This document shows, piece by piece, positions 35,691 to 43,779 of a DNA stretch of 64,000 nt. The notes under the pieces were generated by a model that was not told where the DNA came from, did no database searches, and was given only the letters and a program-made list of their open reading frames with translations. How positions within the stretch are numbered: the stretch's first letter is position 1; every line of letters begins with the position of its first letter. The stretch is taken from the NCBI RefSeq assembly GCF_000308455.1, contig NZ_BAFP01000272.1, positions 62,001-126,000 on the forward strand, written 5' to 3'. The translations under genes were made by a program, and so were the position numbers. This DNA is from Nocardia abscessus NBRC 100374. GTDB taxonomy: Bacteria > Actinomycetota > Actinomycetes > Mycobacteriales > Mycobacteriaceae.

Positions 35691-35990
35691 TCAGGCAGCC
35701 GGCTGGGGCTGGTTCAGGTCCCTGACGCCGGTGATCGCATCGATGATGTTGACGATGGCGGAGGTGCCGCCGTCGAGGGCCGAGCTGCCCGAGTCGAGCA
35801 TGGCGGAACCGGAGGACGAGCCGGCCGAGCCCGTGGACGAGCCGCCGCCGGCCGAACCCGAGGCCAGGGCCGCGGAGCCGGTGGCGGCGGAGCCGGTGGC
35901 GGGATCGGCGGAGGCCACCGCGGCCGGGCCGAAGAACAGGGCGGCGGCGGAGACGGTGCCGGCGGCGACAAGCATCTTGCGAGAGAACAT
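35691..35990 (-). CDS. Small secreted Ser/Gly/Ala-rich protein
   Basis: A 99-residue exported protein: signal peptide (MFSRKMLVAAGTVSAAALFF) with a likely cleavage after AVASA, then a low-complexity Gly/Ser/Ala/Thr-rich segment and a short conserved-looking C-terminus (ALDGGTSAIVNIIDAITG). ATG 35990 has GGAAGGA upstream. The promoter region upstream is unusually AT-rich for this genome and holds two tandem dyads. Function unknown; likely a cell-envelope protein. Confidence 0.8.
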   Translation of the reverse strand: MFSRKMLVAAGTVSAAALFFGPAAVASADPATGSAATGSAALASGSAGGGSSTGSAGSSSGSAMLDSGSSALDGGTSAIVNIIDAITGVRDLNQPQPAA

Positions 35991-36489
35991 GTACGGAGTT
36001 TCCTTCCACAGTTGGATAACGACACCATCACGGCGCGCACCAGCAACGTTAAGAAAAAGAAATCGGCAAAGCCACTTCTCTTATTGTGGGAATGATCACC
36101 GTTAATAGTGGGCTAACGGCGTATTGTGCCGAGGTAACACAATTTGATCTTTACTCCGGATGCGGATCCGATGATCAAATTCGGTTGTTTCTACGACGGT
36201 GCCGCGTATCGACATGCGGCGGTGCCGATCTCGCAGCAAATCTTCGATCCCGACACGGCGCAACCCGAGCCGACGACGCGCTCGGCGGCCGTTGGCGGGA
36301 GGCGATCCGGCGCCAGCAGGTCAGTGCCCCTCGCGGAAGAAGGTCGTTCAAATGGCGATCAACGCCAGCCCGCCGCCTTCCCGCTGTGCGGGGAAACCAG
36401 GCGACCCGTCCAGCCGGACAAAAGTGGCAGAGTGGCGTACATCACATCGATTCGTGTCATGTTTCCGAGGCCCCCGGTGTCTTGAGGGC
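35991..36489. other. AT-rich intergenic region with tandem dyads
   Basis: About 500 bases between divergent genes. Nearest the secreted-protein gene it is AT-rich, with two dyads of identical geometry (6-bp arms, 9-bp spacer): CCGTTA/TAACGG (36099-36119) and ATTGTG/CACAAT (36123-36143). The part near 36455-36481 holds an ECF41-like promoter for the remnant oxidoreductase. No gene seen. Confidence 0.45.
36455..36481 (+). promoter_or_regulatory. Possible ECF41-type promoter
   Basis: TGTCATG (36455-36461), a 16-base spacer and TGTC (36478-36481) resemble the ECF41 sigma promoter consensus as I remember it (TGTCACA, about 16 bases, CGTC). It is the promoter position for the truncated oxidoreductase at 36490, whose ATG would then be nearly leaderless. 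Confidence 0.4.
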
Positions 36490-37118
36490 ATGACTGAGGA
36501 CAACACACGCCATAAGGTCGTCGTCGTCGTCGTCATCGGCGGTGGTTATGCCGGAACACTCGCAGCCAACCATCTGCGAATGCGCCCCGATGTCGATATC
36601 ACGCTGGTCAACTCCCGCCCGACGTTCATCGATCGAATCCGGCTGCGCCAATTCGTATGCGGAACCGGCGATGCGACAGTCGACTACGGCACGCTGCTCG
36701 GCGAGGGCATCGAGTTGGTTGTCGACAGCGCCACGCGCATCGACACCGCCGCCCGTATGGTGCAGCTGGCCTCGGGTCGCGTGCTGGACTACGACCACGT
36801 CATCTACGCGGTCGGCAGCACAGCGGCGATACCGTCCGTGCCCGGCGCGGCCGAGTTCGCTTTCCCTATCGCTGACTTCGAGTTCGCGCAACGGCTGCGC
36901 GCCGAGCTGACCTGTTCTACCGGGCGAGGAAGACGCCGAACCTGCGGATCGAGAGGGTCAACTGCAACAACACGCCCGCGATGGCTGTCTACGGCGACGA
37001 CAATCTGGAAGGGGTCTTCCTGATCGAGGTCCGCGAGGGCAAGATCACCAACTTCTACGCCATCCGCAACCCGGACAAACTCCTCACGGTGGCGGTACCG
37101 CGTCGGATCAGCCGGTAG
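36490..37118 (+). pseudogene. Deletion fusion: oxidoreductase start joined to ECF41 sigma tail
   Basis: From ATG 36490 the frame encodes the first ~139 residues of an FAD/NAD oxidoreductase of the NDH-2 type (VIGGGYAGTLAANHLR, IDRIRLRQF, VIYAVGST). Around 36905-36910 this match stops, and in another frame the sequence becomes the C-terminus of an ECF41/SigJ sigma factor with its SnoaL-like domain (NLRIERVNCNNTPAM, FYAIRNPDKLL) ending at 37118. The intact order at 62602-64000, oxidoreductase then sigma factor, shows what was lost: the rest of the first gene and most of the second. Neither product can work. Confidence 0.8.
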
Positions 37119-37172
37119 GAAGCCGGCAAGCCGCAGAGAAGTGAATATCATGTCGAACCGAGGAGCAACGAT

Positions 37173-37607
37173 ATGTCGACAGCTCGAGCAACAAGCAACA
37201 TAGCGACGTTCAGCCGCCTTCATGACGCCGTCAACAGCGGCGACGCGGAGGTCATCGCGAAGACGATCGACGAGGTCGTCGCGCCGGACTTGCTGTTCCA
37301 CGCGCCAGTGCCGATGGATGCGACGGGGGCGCAGGCACTCGAGCAAGTGTGGGCGGTGCTGCTGCGCGCCTTCCCTGACATTCACGTCGCGGTCGAGGAT
37401 GTGATTGCCGAGGGGGACAAGGTCGTCTTCAGGAACACCGTTACCGGGACCCATCAGGGCGAGTACAGGGGCCTGCCGCCAACCGGCAAATCCGTCACTT
37501 ACAACGAGATCTTCATCGTCCGCTTCGCCGATGGCCGAATCGCTGAGATCTGGGGTGTCGTCGACGTCTTCGCACAAATGCGACAACTCGGCGTCATTCC
37601 GACCTAG
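37173..37607 (+). CDS. SnoaL-like ester cyclase family protein
   Basis: A 144-residue cone-fold protein of the SnoaL/ester-cyclase type, with FSRLHDAVNSGDAEVIAK at the start, FPDIHVAVEDVIAEGDKVV in the middle and IVRFADGRIAEIWGVVD at the end. It probably binds or converts a small molecule in the cytosol. GAGGAG precedes ATG 37173. It lies just downstream of the deletion fusion and was probably once in the same transcription unit as the sigma factor. Confidence 0.85.
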   Translation: MSTARATSNIATFSRLHDAVNSGDAEVIAKTIDEVVAPDLLFHAPVPMDATGAQALEQVWAVLLRAFPDIHVAVEDVIAEGDKVVFRNTVTGTHQGEYRGLPPTGKSVTYNEIFIVRFADGRIAEIWGVVDVFAQMRQLGVIPT

Positions 37608-37705
37608 TCTCGTCCGGGGTCGGTACTCGTGCAGGCCCGTCGCTGGCTCTGCCGCATCTCAGCACCGCGCCGGAATCGGCTGGTTTCTCCTCCGCGCTGC
37701 GTTCA

Positions 37706-38464
37706 TCAGCTGTCGGACGTGACCACGGTGTCGGCTTCAGCTGCGGTGCGCCGCCGCCGGGCACGGTGGGCGAGTGCGTCGAGGATGCGTTGCCATGCCG
37801 GTGATGCCTCGGAGATCCGGGAAGAAACCAGCTTCAGGTAGCTCGGCCGGCTGCTGTCTCGTTCGTGTTCGATCTCCCAGGCGTCCAGGTCGTCGATGAG
37901 CTGGTCCAGGCGTGGATCGTGCGGATCCCAGTCGACTGATTGATCACAGGCGAGATACAGGCGCGTCGTCTCGGGGTCGTCGAAGCCGGCGTTCTTTTCC
38001 CGGATCCGCCGCGGCATGGCCCGCGGATCCAGTGCCTGCATCAGGATCCACGAGTCGCGCTCGAGTCGTATCCTCAATTCGCTGACCCCGAGACTGCGCA
38101 TACGGTCCAGGATGGCGACCACTTCGGCAGGCAGGACAAGCCGCTCGCCGCTGGCCAATTCGGCGATCCGACGGCGGTTTTCGGTGAGCTGGTCGATCTT
38201 GCGCCGCAATTCGGCGTCGATGTCGGTGATGGCCGAGGAGAATTCGGTCGGCTGCGCATGCAGCAGCGCGTCGATACGGGCCAGCGGAACACCGGCATCG
38301 GCGAGTGTTCTGATCCGGATGAGATCCACCGCCGCTTGCGCGCTGTAGCGGCGGTAGCCGGAGGCATCGCGCTCGGGCTCGGGCAACAGGCCGACGTGAT
38401 GGTAGTGGCGAACGGTGCGCACGGTCACGCCTGCGGTCGCCGCGAGCTGACTGATCGTGAGCAC
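37706..38464 (-). CDS. MerR-family transcriptional regulator
   Basis: A 252-residue regulator: MerR winged helix (ISQLAATAGVTVRTVRHYHHVG, GYRRYSAQAAVDL) with a coiled coil (RRKIDQLTENRRRIAEL) and a ~150-residue C-terminal helical effector domain. GTG 38464 has GAGGAGG upstream. It is followed upstream on the same strand by the hydrolase at 39565, in front of which lies an MerR-like dyad (39581-39595), a likely target. Confidence 0.87.
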   Translation of the reverse strand: MLTISQLAATAGVTVRTVRHYHHVGLLPEPERDASGYRRYSAQAAVDLIRIRTLADAGVPLARIDALLHAQPTEFSSAITDIDAELRRKIDQLTENRRRIAELASGERLVLPAEVVAILDRMRSLGVSELRIRLERDSWILMQALDPRAMPRRIREKNAGFDDPETTRLYLACDQSVDWDPHDPRLDQLIDDLDAWEIEHERDSSRPSYLKLVSSRISEASPAWQRILDALAHRARRRRTAAEADTVVTSDS

Positions 38465-38662
38465 AGTCCTCCTCGCCTTCGTAAGTGATCGTGCCGAGTC
38501 TAGGGGTGCCCGTAAGGATCGTGTCACCAGCCGCAAGGTGGGGGCGACGCGGTCGGGGTGGTTCGAAGACTGCCCGACCGCAGCCTCGAGAGGCCTCGCC
38601 CAGGCGGCCACAACGTCATCCTGACTTGTTTGCGGCCGGTGGCACGATTCTCACCGGCACCC

Positions 38663-39565
38663 CTACGGGCGAGCCGCCCGGTCGACGACGTCGCGGATCG
38701 CCTGCACCACGGCATCTGGGCGGTCGAAGCAGAGCCGGTGGTGCACGGTGTCGGAGAGGATGCGTTGTTCCCCGTGCGAGACGGCGCTGAGCAGGGCCGC
38801 GTCCATTCGCCTCCTGCCATCATGCATCTGCTGCAGCGTCTCCGCCTGCTGGGCGGGGTCGGGGCCCAGCACGCTGAGAGCGACCACCGGGACATCAGGA
38901 AGGTCCGGCCCGGCCCGCAGTTCGGTGGCCACTTCGGTCAACTTGCTGCGCTCGGCGATGCCGACCTTGATCCATTCGTCACTCGCCTTGGCATCGATCA
39001 ACGGCCCCCGGACGTGCTCCGGGTAGTCCGCGAGCAACTCGGTGCGCATCTCACGCATGGCCGAGCGCAGCTGGTCGAGCTGCTCCAGATCAGGTGCCAT
39101 CTGCTCGGCCGCGGCCAGATGCATCGCGGGCGGCATGAAGTCGTCCCAGTCGCGGTGCAGGCCGTCCAACCAGACCAGCCCGGCCACCTCTCGCGGGTAC
39201 AGCTGTGTGAACCTATGCGCGTAGAAGCCGCCGAGCGAGTGGGCCGCAAGAACATAAGGTGCGGCGATGTTCTGGGCGCGTAGCAGCTCGTGGAGTTCTG
39301 TGGCGACCGCGGCGGCGGTGCGCGGCAACGGGAGGGGATCGCTGTAGCCCGTGCCACCGCGGTCGTACACCACGGCGGTGGTGAACTGCGAAACCTGTTG
39401 CTGGACACCGAAATAGTCCAGACCGACCGCGCTGGCCCCCGGCAGGAACACAACGGCCGGCCCGCCGCTGCCCGACCGATGCACGAAAATTCGTCGGCCG
39501 TCGATCTCCTGGAACCCTCCGACCGGCGGCGCGAGCCGAGCCGAGGACGTGGTGTCTTTTGTCAT
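38663..39565 (-). CDS. Alpha/beta hydrolase
   Basis: A 300-residue enzyme with the nucleophile elbow AAHSLGGFYAH, an acidic residue in LVWLDGLH or near LSVLGPDP, and the His near SDTVHHRLCFD. It lacks a signal peptide. GGAGG precedes ATG 39565. The adjacent MerR regulator and the dyad directly upstream suggest inducible expression, perhaps for detoxifying an ester. Substrate unknown. Confidence 0.85.
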   Translation of the reverse strand: MTKDTTSSARLAPPVGGFQEIDGRRIFVHRSGSGGPAVVFLPGASAVGLDYFGVQQQVSQFTTAVVYDRGGTGYSDPLPLPRTAAAVATELHELLRAQNIAAPYVLAAHSLGGFYAHRFTQLYPREVAGLVWLDGLHRDWDDFMPPAMHLAAAEQMAPDLEQLDQLRSAMREMRTELLADYPEHVRGPLIDAKASDEWIKVGIAERSKLTEVATELRAGPDLPDVPVVALSVLGPDPAQQAETLQQMHDGRRRMDAALLSAVSHGEQRILSDTVHHRLCFDRPDAVVQAIRDVVDRAARP

Positions 39566-39580
39566 GCGACAAATCCTCCA

Positions 39581-39595
39581 ACCCTGACGCAGGGT
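39581..39595 (-). promoter_or_regulatory. Dyad ACCCTG-ACG-CAGGGT upstream of hydrolase
   Basis: A perfect 6-3-6 inverted repeat directly before the ribosome-binding site, next to two tandem TTGACC elements on the minus strand. It resembles MerR-family operators and could be bound by the regulator at 37706-38464. Confidence 0.5.
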
Positions 39596-39633
39596 CAAGG
39601 TCAAACCCTTGGGGCGTGGCTCCCGAGCACGCA

Positions 39634-39663
39634 GGGGCCGGGTGCATGCGGACACCCGGCCCC
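39634..39663 (-). terminator. Strong hairpin downstream of CooC-like gene
   Basis: Perfect 11-bp arms GGGGCCGGGTG/CACCCGGCCCC with an 8-base loop, 69 bases past the stop of the CooC-like gene (minus strand) and before the hydrolase gene. No U-run on the minus strand, as is usual for actinobacterial terminators. Confidence 0.65.
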
Positions 39664-39731
39664 GTTTCGTTGCTCGTATCTCCCTGCGGGGCGATCGTCG
39701 TCGCGATCGGACGTGCCCCGCCGGCCCGGTC

Positions 39732-40709
39732 TTAGCGGATCGCCCCTGCGCTGAGCTGTTCGAGCTGCACTTCGGGTCGCAGCATGAAGCCCGGATCGAC
39801 TTGCGCCACGAGGTCCTTGCCCGCCCATGCCTCGGCGTTGCGCACATGGAATTCGACGGCTTGGCGCTGGTAGGTTGCCCAGTCGCGGTCGACCGCATCG
39901 AGCGCCGACCGGAGTGTGGTCAGGGCGTCGCGGTTGTCGGGCTCGAGGTCGGTGATCGGCCGGATATCACCGCGCTCGGCGGCACGCACATGCGCCGAGC
40001 GGCCCACCCAGCACAGCAAATCATCTCCTACCTGCTCGCGCAGGAACGCGAGATCTTCCTCGTCGCAGACCTTGTTGCCGATCACGGCGACACGGATGCC
40101 GAAATCTTTGGCATAGCCCAGATACTGGCGATAAACGCCGACGCTGCGCAAAGTCGGTTCACACACCAGGGCGGTCAGATCGAAGCGGGTGAACAATCCC
40201 GACGCGAACGAGTCGGCGCCGGCCGTCATGTCGACCACCACATACTCGCCGGAGCCGTCGACCATATGGTTGAGCAGCATCTCGGCGGCGCCGACCTTGG
40301 AGTGATAGCACGCGACCCCCAGGTCCTCGTCGGCGAACGGTCCGGTCACCATCAGCCGCGCCCCGCCGGCCTGCCGCACGCAGGCGGCGTAGATCGGGTT
40401 GTCCTCCACGACACCGAGCAGCCGTGACCCGGTTCCCGGCGGCGTGGTCTTGATCATCGCCTCGGCCGAGGGAATTCGCGGATTCGTGCCACGCAGGTAG
40501 TCCTTGATCAACGGCAGGTGCTCGGCGAGGGTCGGCAGCGTCACCGATTCCTCCTCGCTGACGCCAAGAGCCGCGGCCAAGTGCTGGTTGATGTCGGCAT
40601 CGATCGCCAGGGTCGGCGCACCCTGCTCGACGAGATGTCGGATGAACAACGAGGACAGAGTTGTCTTGCCGCTGCCACCTTTTCCGACGAAGGCGATCTT
40701 CACCGCCAC
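39732..40709 (-). CDS. CooC/ParA-like ATP-binding protein
   Basis: A 325-residue SIMIBI-class ATPase. The deviant Walker A KGGSGKTT is at residues 10-17 (FVGKGGSGKTTLSSLF), followed by LAIDADIN and Walker-B-like VVVDMTAGAD. The sequence is like CooC, which handles nickel insertion into CO dehydrogenase, but no CO dehydrogenase gene is nearby, so the client may differ. The C-terminal ~50 residues are an extension. GTG 40709 follows GAGAGGAAG. Confidence 0.85.
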   Translation of the reverse strand: MAVKIAFVGKGGSGKTTLSSLFIRHLVEQGAPTLAIDADINQHLAAALGVSEEESVTLPTLAEHLPLIKDYLRGTNPRIPSAEAMIKTTPPGTGSRLLGVVEDNPIYAACVRQAGGARLMVTGPFADEDLGVACYHSKVGAAEMLLNHMVDGSGEYVVVDMTAGADSFASGLFTRFDLTALVCEPTLRSVGVYRQYLGYAKDFGIRVAVIGNKVCDEEDLAFLREQVGDDLLCWVGRSAHVRAAERGDIRPITDLEPDNRDALTTLRSALDAVDRDWATYQRQAVEFHVRNAEAWAGKDLVAQVDPGFMLRPEVQLEQLSAGAIR

Positions 40710-41172
40710 ACTTCCTCTCTATGGGTAACGAAAGTCATATTCGAAATGGGCGACGACAATGTACAGCGGCGCCCGGCAAGCCCGGAATCCGGGCGGTGCT
40801 ACGAGCCTCTCGCGTCAGCGAATTACGGCCAGTTGCAGAGTGTTTCGAGCCATCTGTCTGTATCGAACCGGCGCGCCTCGGGTCGGCGGTTCACCCAGTT
40901 GAACCGGGGGTCAACAGCGCCGTTTTCAGCCGGTCCGGAGCCCGAATCGCAGTCGTCACTTCGGGATCGGCTGCCAATCGTCGCGGCCCGTCCGGTGGGA
41001 GGCCGTGAGGATCTGCCGCAGTTCGATCGTCGGATGGATCGGGAGGGCGCACAGAGGCTCGACTACGCTCGCGCCGAGCCGTTTCTGCCGTAACAGAATC
41101 CGAGCCCGTCGTATCGGGAACCGGCGTACAGGACGAGTCTCCCGCCTATCTCGCCGCCGCGACGGCGGAATC
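40710..41172. other. 463-base gap without recognisable gene
   Basis: Between the CooC-like gene start and the end of the TIGR03943-like gene (both minus strand). Should hold the CooC promoter. A plus-strand frame ending GREDLPQFDRRMDREGAQRL and stopping at 41093 looks partly protein-like but has no start or family I can support. Confidence 0.3.
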
Positions 41173-41934
41173 CTAGCGGCTGCGTTCGTATGTGTGTTCC
41201 GGAGCCGGGATCCGCTGATAGTCGGTGACGCGGAGGGTTGGTGTGTGGTCGGGGTCATGCTGGGCGCTGTCCGGTTCGACGATGCCGCGGACCTCGAGCC
41301 ACGTGTCGTCCTCGATCACTTCCGTCATGCCCGTAAGGTGCACGAGTACATAGCGGGCATCAGCGACGCAGCAGGTGATGACCACACGCGCGAGATCTGT
41401 GTCGGTGGTGTCGGGATGCTGTGGACCGAGACCCACTGGCCGCATGGCGAATCCGCTGATGGTCACCTCCCGGCCGTCCAGGGAGCGGTTCGAGTCGAAC
41501 AGCGCCCGATCCACCAGATCGACAACCCGCAAAGTCGGTGCGGGATCCGTCGGCAGTGGCGGAAACGGCCATCGCTCCGGTTGCGCCGAGGGCGAATCGC
41601 GGGGCACGACCTGTACCCGAGGGCTCGTCACGGCGGCGTCGGCGCCCAGCGCGGGCGGGGCGATCAGCAGCAGCGCGGCGGCCGGAAGCAGTAGTAACCA
41701 CTGGGCCCGGCCGGTGCCGTGCGCATGGTCGTGCTCGTCGTTCGGGGTGGCCGCGCCGCGCCGGATGTCGCGCACGATCGCGATCAGTCCCAGCAGGACG
41801 AAACCTGCGCCGCTGATCAGCAGAAACGGAAAGAGGCCGGGTTTCACGTAGCGCAGGTAGGAGCCATCGAGCGCGATCCACGTGACCGCGCCGCCGATCA
41901 GCAGCAACAGCAGATTCTGGGTCTCCCGTCTCAT
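41173..41934 (-). CDS. TIGR03943-family permease subunit
   Basis: A 253-residue membrane-associated protein of the TIGR03943 (YcgQ-like) family. It has N-terminal transmembrane helices (LLLLLIGGAVTWIAL, FPFLLISGAGFVLLGLIAIV), a His-rich loop (DEHDHAH), another helix (WLLLLPAAALLLIAPP) and an OB-like C-terminal domain with VVITCCVADARYVLV. It overlaps the stop of the upstream permease by four bases (ATGA), and the two are a conserved pair, possibly in metal handling. Confidence 0.85.
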   Translation of the reverse strand: MRRETQNLLLLLIGGAVTWIALDGSYLRYVKPGLFPFLLISGAGFVLLGLIAIVRDIRRGAATPNDEHDHAHGTGRAQWLLLLPAAALLLIAPPALGADAAVTSPRVQVVPRDSPSAQPERWPFPPLPTDPAPTLRVVDLVDRALFDSNRSLDGREVTISGFAMRPVGLGPQHPDTTDTDLARVVITCCVADARYVLVHLTGMTEVIEDDTWLEVRGIVEPDSAQHDPDHTPTLRVTDYQRIPAPEHTYERSR

Positions 41935-42932
41935 CGGGCACCTCCGAGAAAGACGTATCCGGCGAGGGCGCCGCACACCACGGCCACCACGAACGTCAAC
42001 GGCGCGAACCGCATTGCGAACGCTCGTCCGAATGTACCGGCCTGCATGGCGAACAGTTTCACATCGACTGCGGGCCCGACCACCAGGAACACCAGCCGCG
42101 GCAGCAGCGGCAGCGCCGACATGCTCGCCGCGACGAACGCGTCGGCCTCCGAGCACAGCGCGAGCACGATCGCCAAGACCGCCAGAACGACGATGGCTAT
42201 CACCATCTGGCCGGCCAGATGTTCGTACCAGGAGGGCGGAACCAGCACATGAAGTGCGGCGGCAGCCACCGCGCCGAGTACGAGAAACGCGCTGGCCTGC
42301 AATAGATCGTGGCGCGCGGCCTCGGTGAAGACCTCCCAGCGGGTGCGGCCGACCACGCAGTGGCCATGCCCGGCCTTCGGCAACAGCCACGCCGGACGCC
42401 CGAACTTCGACCAGATGAAGCCCATCGCGACCGCGGTGGCCAGCGAACCGGTGAACCGCGCCGCGACCATCCCTGGCTCGCCTGGAAACGCCACTGCGGT
42501 GGAGATCAGGACGACCGGGTTGATCGCGGGCGCGGACAGCATGAAAGCCAGCGCCACCGAGCCCGGCGCCCCCTGATCGGTCAACCGCCGCGCCACCGGC
42601 ACGACACCGCACTCACATCCCGGCAACGCCATACCCGCCAGCCCGGCTACACCGATCGCTGCGGACTCGTTGCGCGGCAGTACTTTTCGCAGCACAGCAG
42701 GGGAGACGAACGCCGCGATGCCGCCACTGACCAGTACCCCCAGGACCAGGAAGGGCACTGCCTGCACGAAGACGCCCGAGAATATCGTCACCGCGGTCTG
42801 CAATCGTGCCGACGCACCGACCGCGCGAACCAGCGGCGCCTGCATGACCAGCCCGAGGGCGATCAGCGCGACCAGTGCATACGTCGAGGGCACCTTCGTC
42901 CGGATCGAGGTCAGAGTGTTCTGCGCGAGCAC
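41931..42932 (-). CDS. Permease (DUF318/ArsP-like)
   Basis: A 333-residue polytopic membrane protein of the permease family that includes ArsP. It has about eight to ten hydrophobic segments, and the signature GMALPGCECGVVPVARRLTDQG with its Cys pair lies near residue 105, followed by LSAPAINPVVL. It probably forms a transporter with the TIGR03943 protein encoded immediately downstream. The transported species is unknown. Start GTG 42932, with AGGAT upstream. Confidence 0.87.
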   Translation of the reverse strand: MLAQNTLTSIRTKVPSTYALVALIALGLVMQAPLVRAVGASARLQTAVTIFSGVFVQAVPFLVLGVLVSGGIAAFVSPAVLRKVLPRNESAAIGVAGLAGMALPGCECGVVPVARRLTDQGAPGSVALAFMLSAPAINPVVLISTAVAFPGEPGMVAARFTGSLATAVAMGFIWSKFGRPAWLLPKAGHGHCVVGRTRWEVFTEAARHDLLQASAFLVLGAVAAAALHVLVPPSWYEHLAGQMVIAIVVLAVLAIVLALCSEADAFVAASMSALPLLPRLVFLVVGPAVDVKLFAMQAGTFGRAFAMRFAPLTFVVAVVCGALAGYVFLGGAR

Positions 42933-42958
42933 GTTCCCATCCTGTCAGCAGAAGCCAC

Positions 42959-43645
42959 CTAACCCGTCGACCGACCCTGGTCGATGGTGCGCGGTTCGGA
43001 GCAGTCGTCGGCCGCGCACGGGCAGCGGGTCTTCACCGCGCGGCATACCGTTGACCCGAGGAGCCCACGCCATGCACCCGCACCCCACTGTCGGCCGTCG
43101 ATACACCGCCGCGGACTACTACGAGGTCGGCCGAGAGAAGACTCGCGACTTCGCCTGCGCTGTACGCGATTTCCATCCCGCCCAAATGCTGACGATGGGA
43201 CTCTGTAGGTGAGGGACTTGATCACCCCGAACGCCAGATGCGGCACGAGGTCACTGAGCCAATCGGCACGCTGCCAGCGGCGGGGATCGGACACGCCCAA
43301 TCTGAACAGCGACATCCCAGTGAGAGACATGGCTGTGGCGGTTCGGCCGGGCTCGCGGCCAGAATAGACGGCTGCCATCCCGTGGAACGGGCGAAACCGT
43401 AGGTACAGCCGACCGACGCCCGTCAACGCGCCCAGTAACGCTCCTGCGCCGGAGACCCGGCTCTGCCGCTGTTGTTCGTCGCCCGGCACCTGCATGCCGA
43501 TCCTGTCGGCCATGCGCTGAATGCTCTGTTCTGGAGTACGGCTCGGCGGCCGACCACGCGCGATCGTGTCGAGGAACGTGCCGGCGTTCAGCGCGGTGGT
43601 GCCTACGGCCCCGGCCGCTGCGCCCCAGAGAACGGACTCCAGCAC
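42959..43645 (-). pseudogene. Membrane protein gene with replaced 3' end
   Basis: From GTG 43645 the frame encodes a small hydrophobic protein conserved in actinobacteria (WGAAAGAVGTTALNAGTFLDT, PEQSIQRMADRIG, LGVSDPRRWQRADWLSDLVPHLAFG). Homology-like sequence ends near 43195; the remaining ~80 codons are Arg-rich, unconserved and antisense to a truncated dehydratase gene. The normal stop appears lost by the join at about 43186-43205. Confidence 0.55.
43072..43212 (+). pseudogene. Truncated MaoC/FAS1-like dehydratase gene
   Basis: A good ribosome-binding site (GAGGAG) precedes ATG 43072. The 46-codon frame reads VGRRYTAADYYEVGREKTR then FACAVRDFHPA, the N-terminus of FAS1-like (HadA/HadC-type) hydroxyacyl dehydratases, and then diverges into a stop. 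About 100 or more residues of the domain are missing. The cut coincides with the end of the minus-strand membrane-protein gene, marking a deletion junction. Confidence 0.65.
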
Positions 43646-43779
43646 GTTGAACGGGTGCCCGGCGCACGATACGGGCAAACACTGCAAGTCCGCACTCGGT
43701 CCAGGAAGTTCCCGCGCGCATCGAGGCCGGTTTCCGGGTTCGTTGCTGCCGGATCGGGTACGCGCTCGATGTGTATGGC

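Noticed and set aside
39634..39663. Hairpin considered as an attachment site or IS end
   Set aside because: No integrase, transposase or matching copy nearby; position fits a terminator.
40518..41093. Plus-strand 191-residue frame in the gap before the TIGR03943 gene
   Set aside because: Starts inside the CooC-like gene on the opposite strand and has no family signature.
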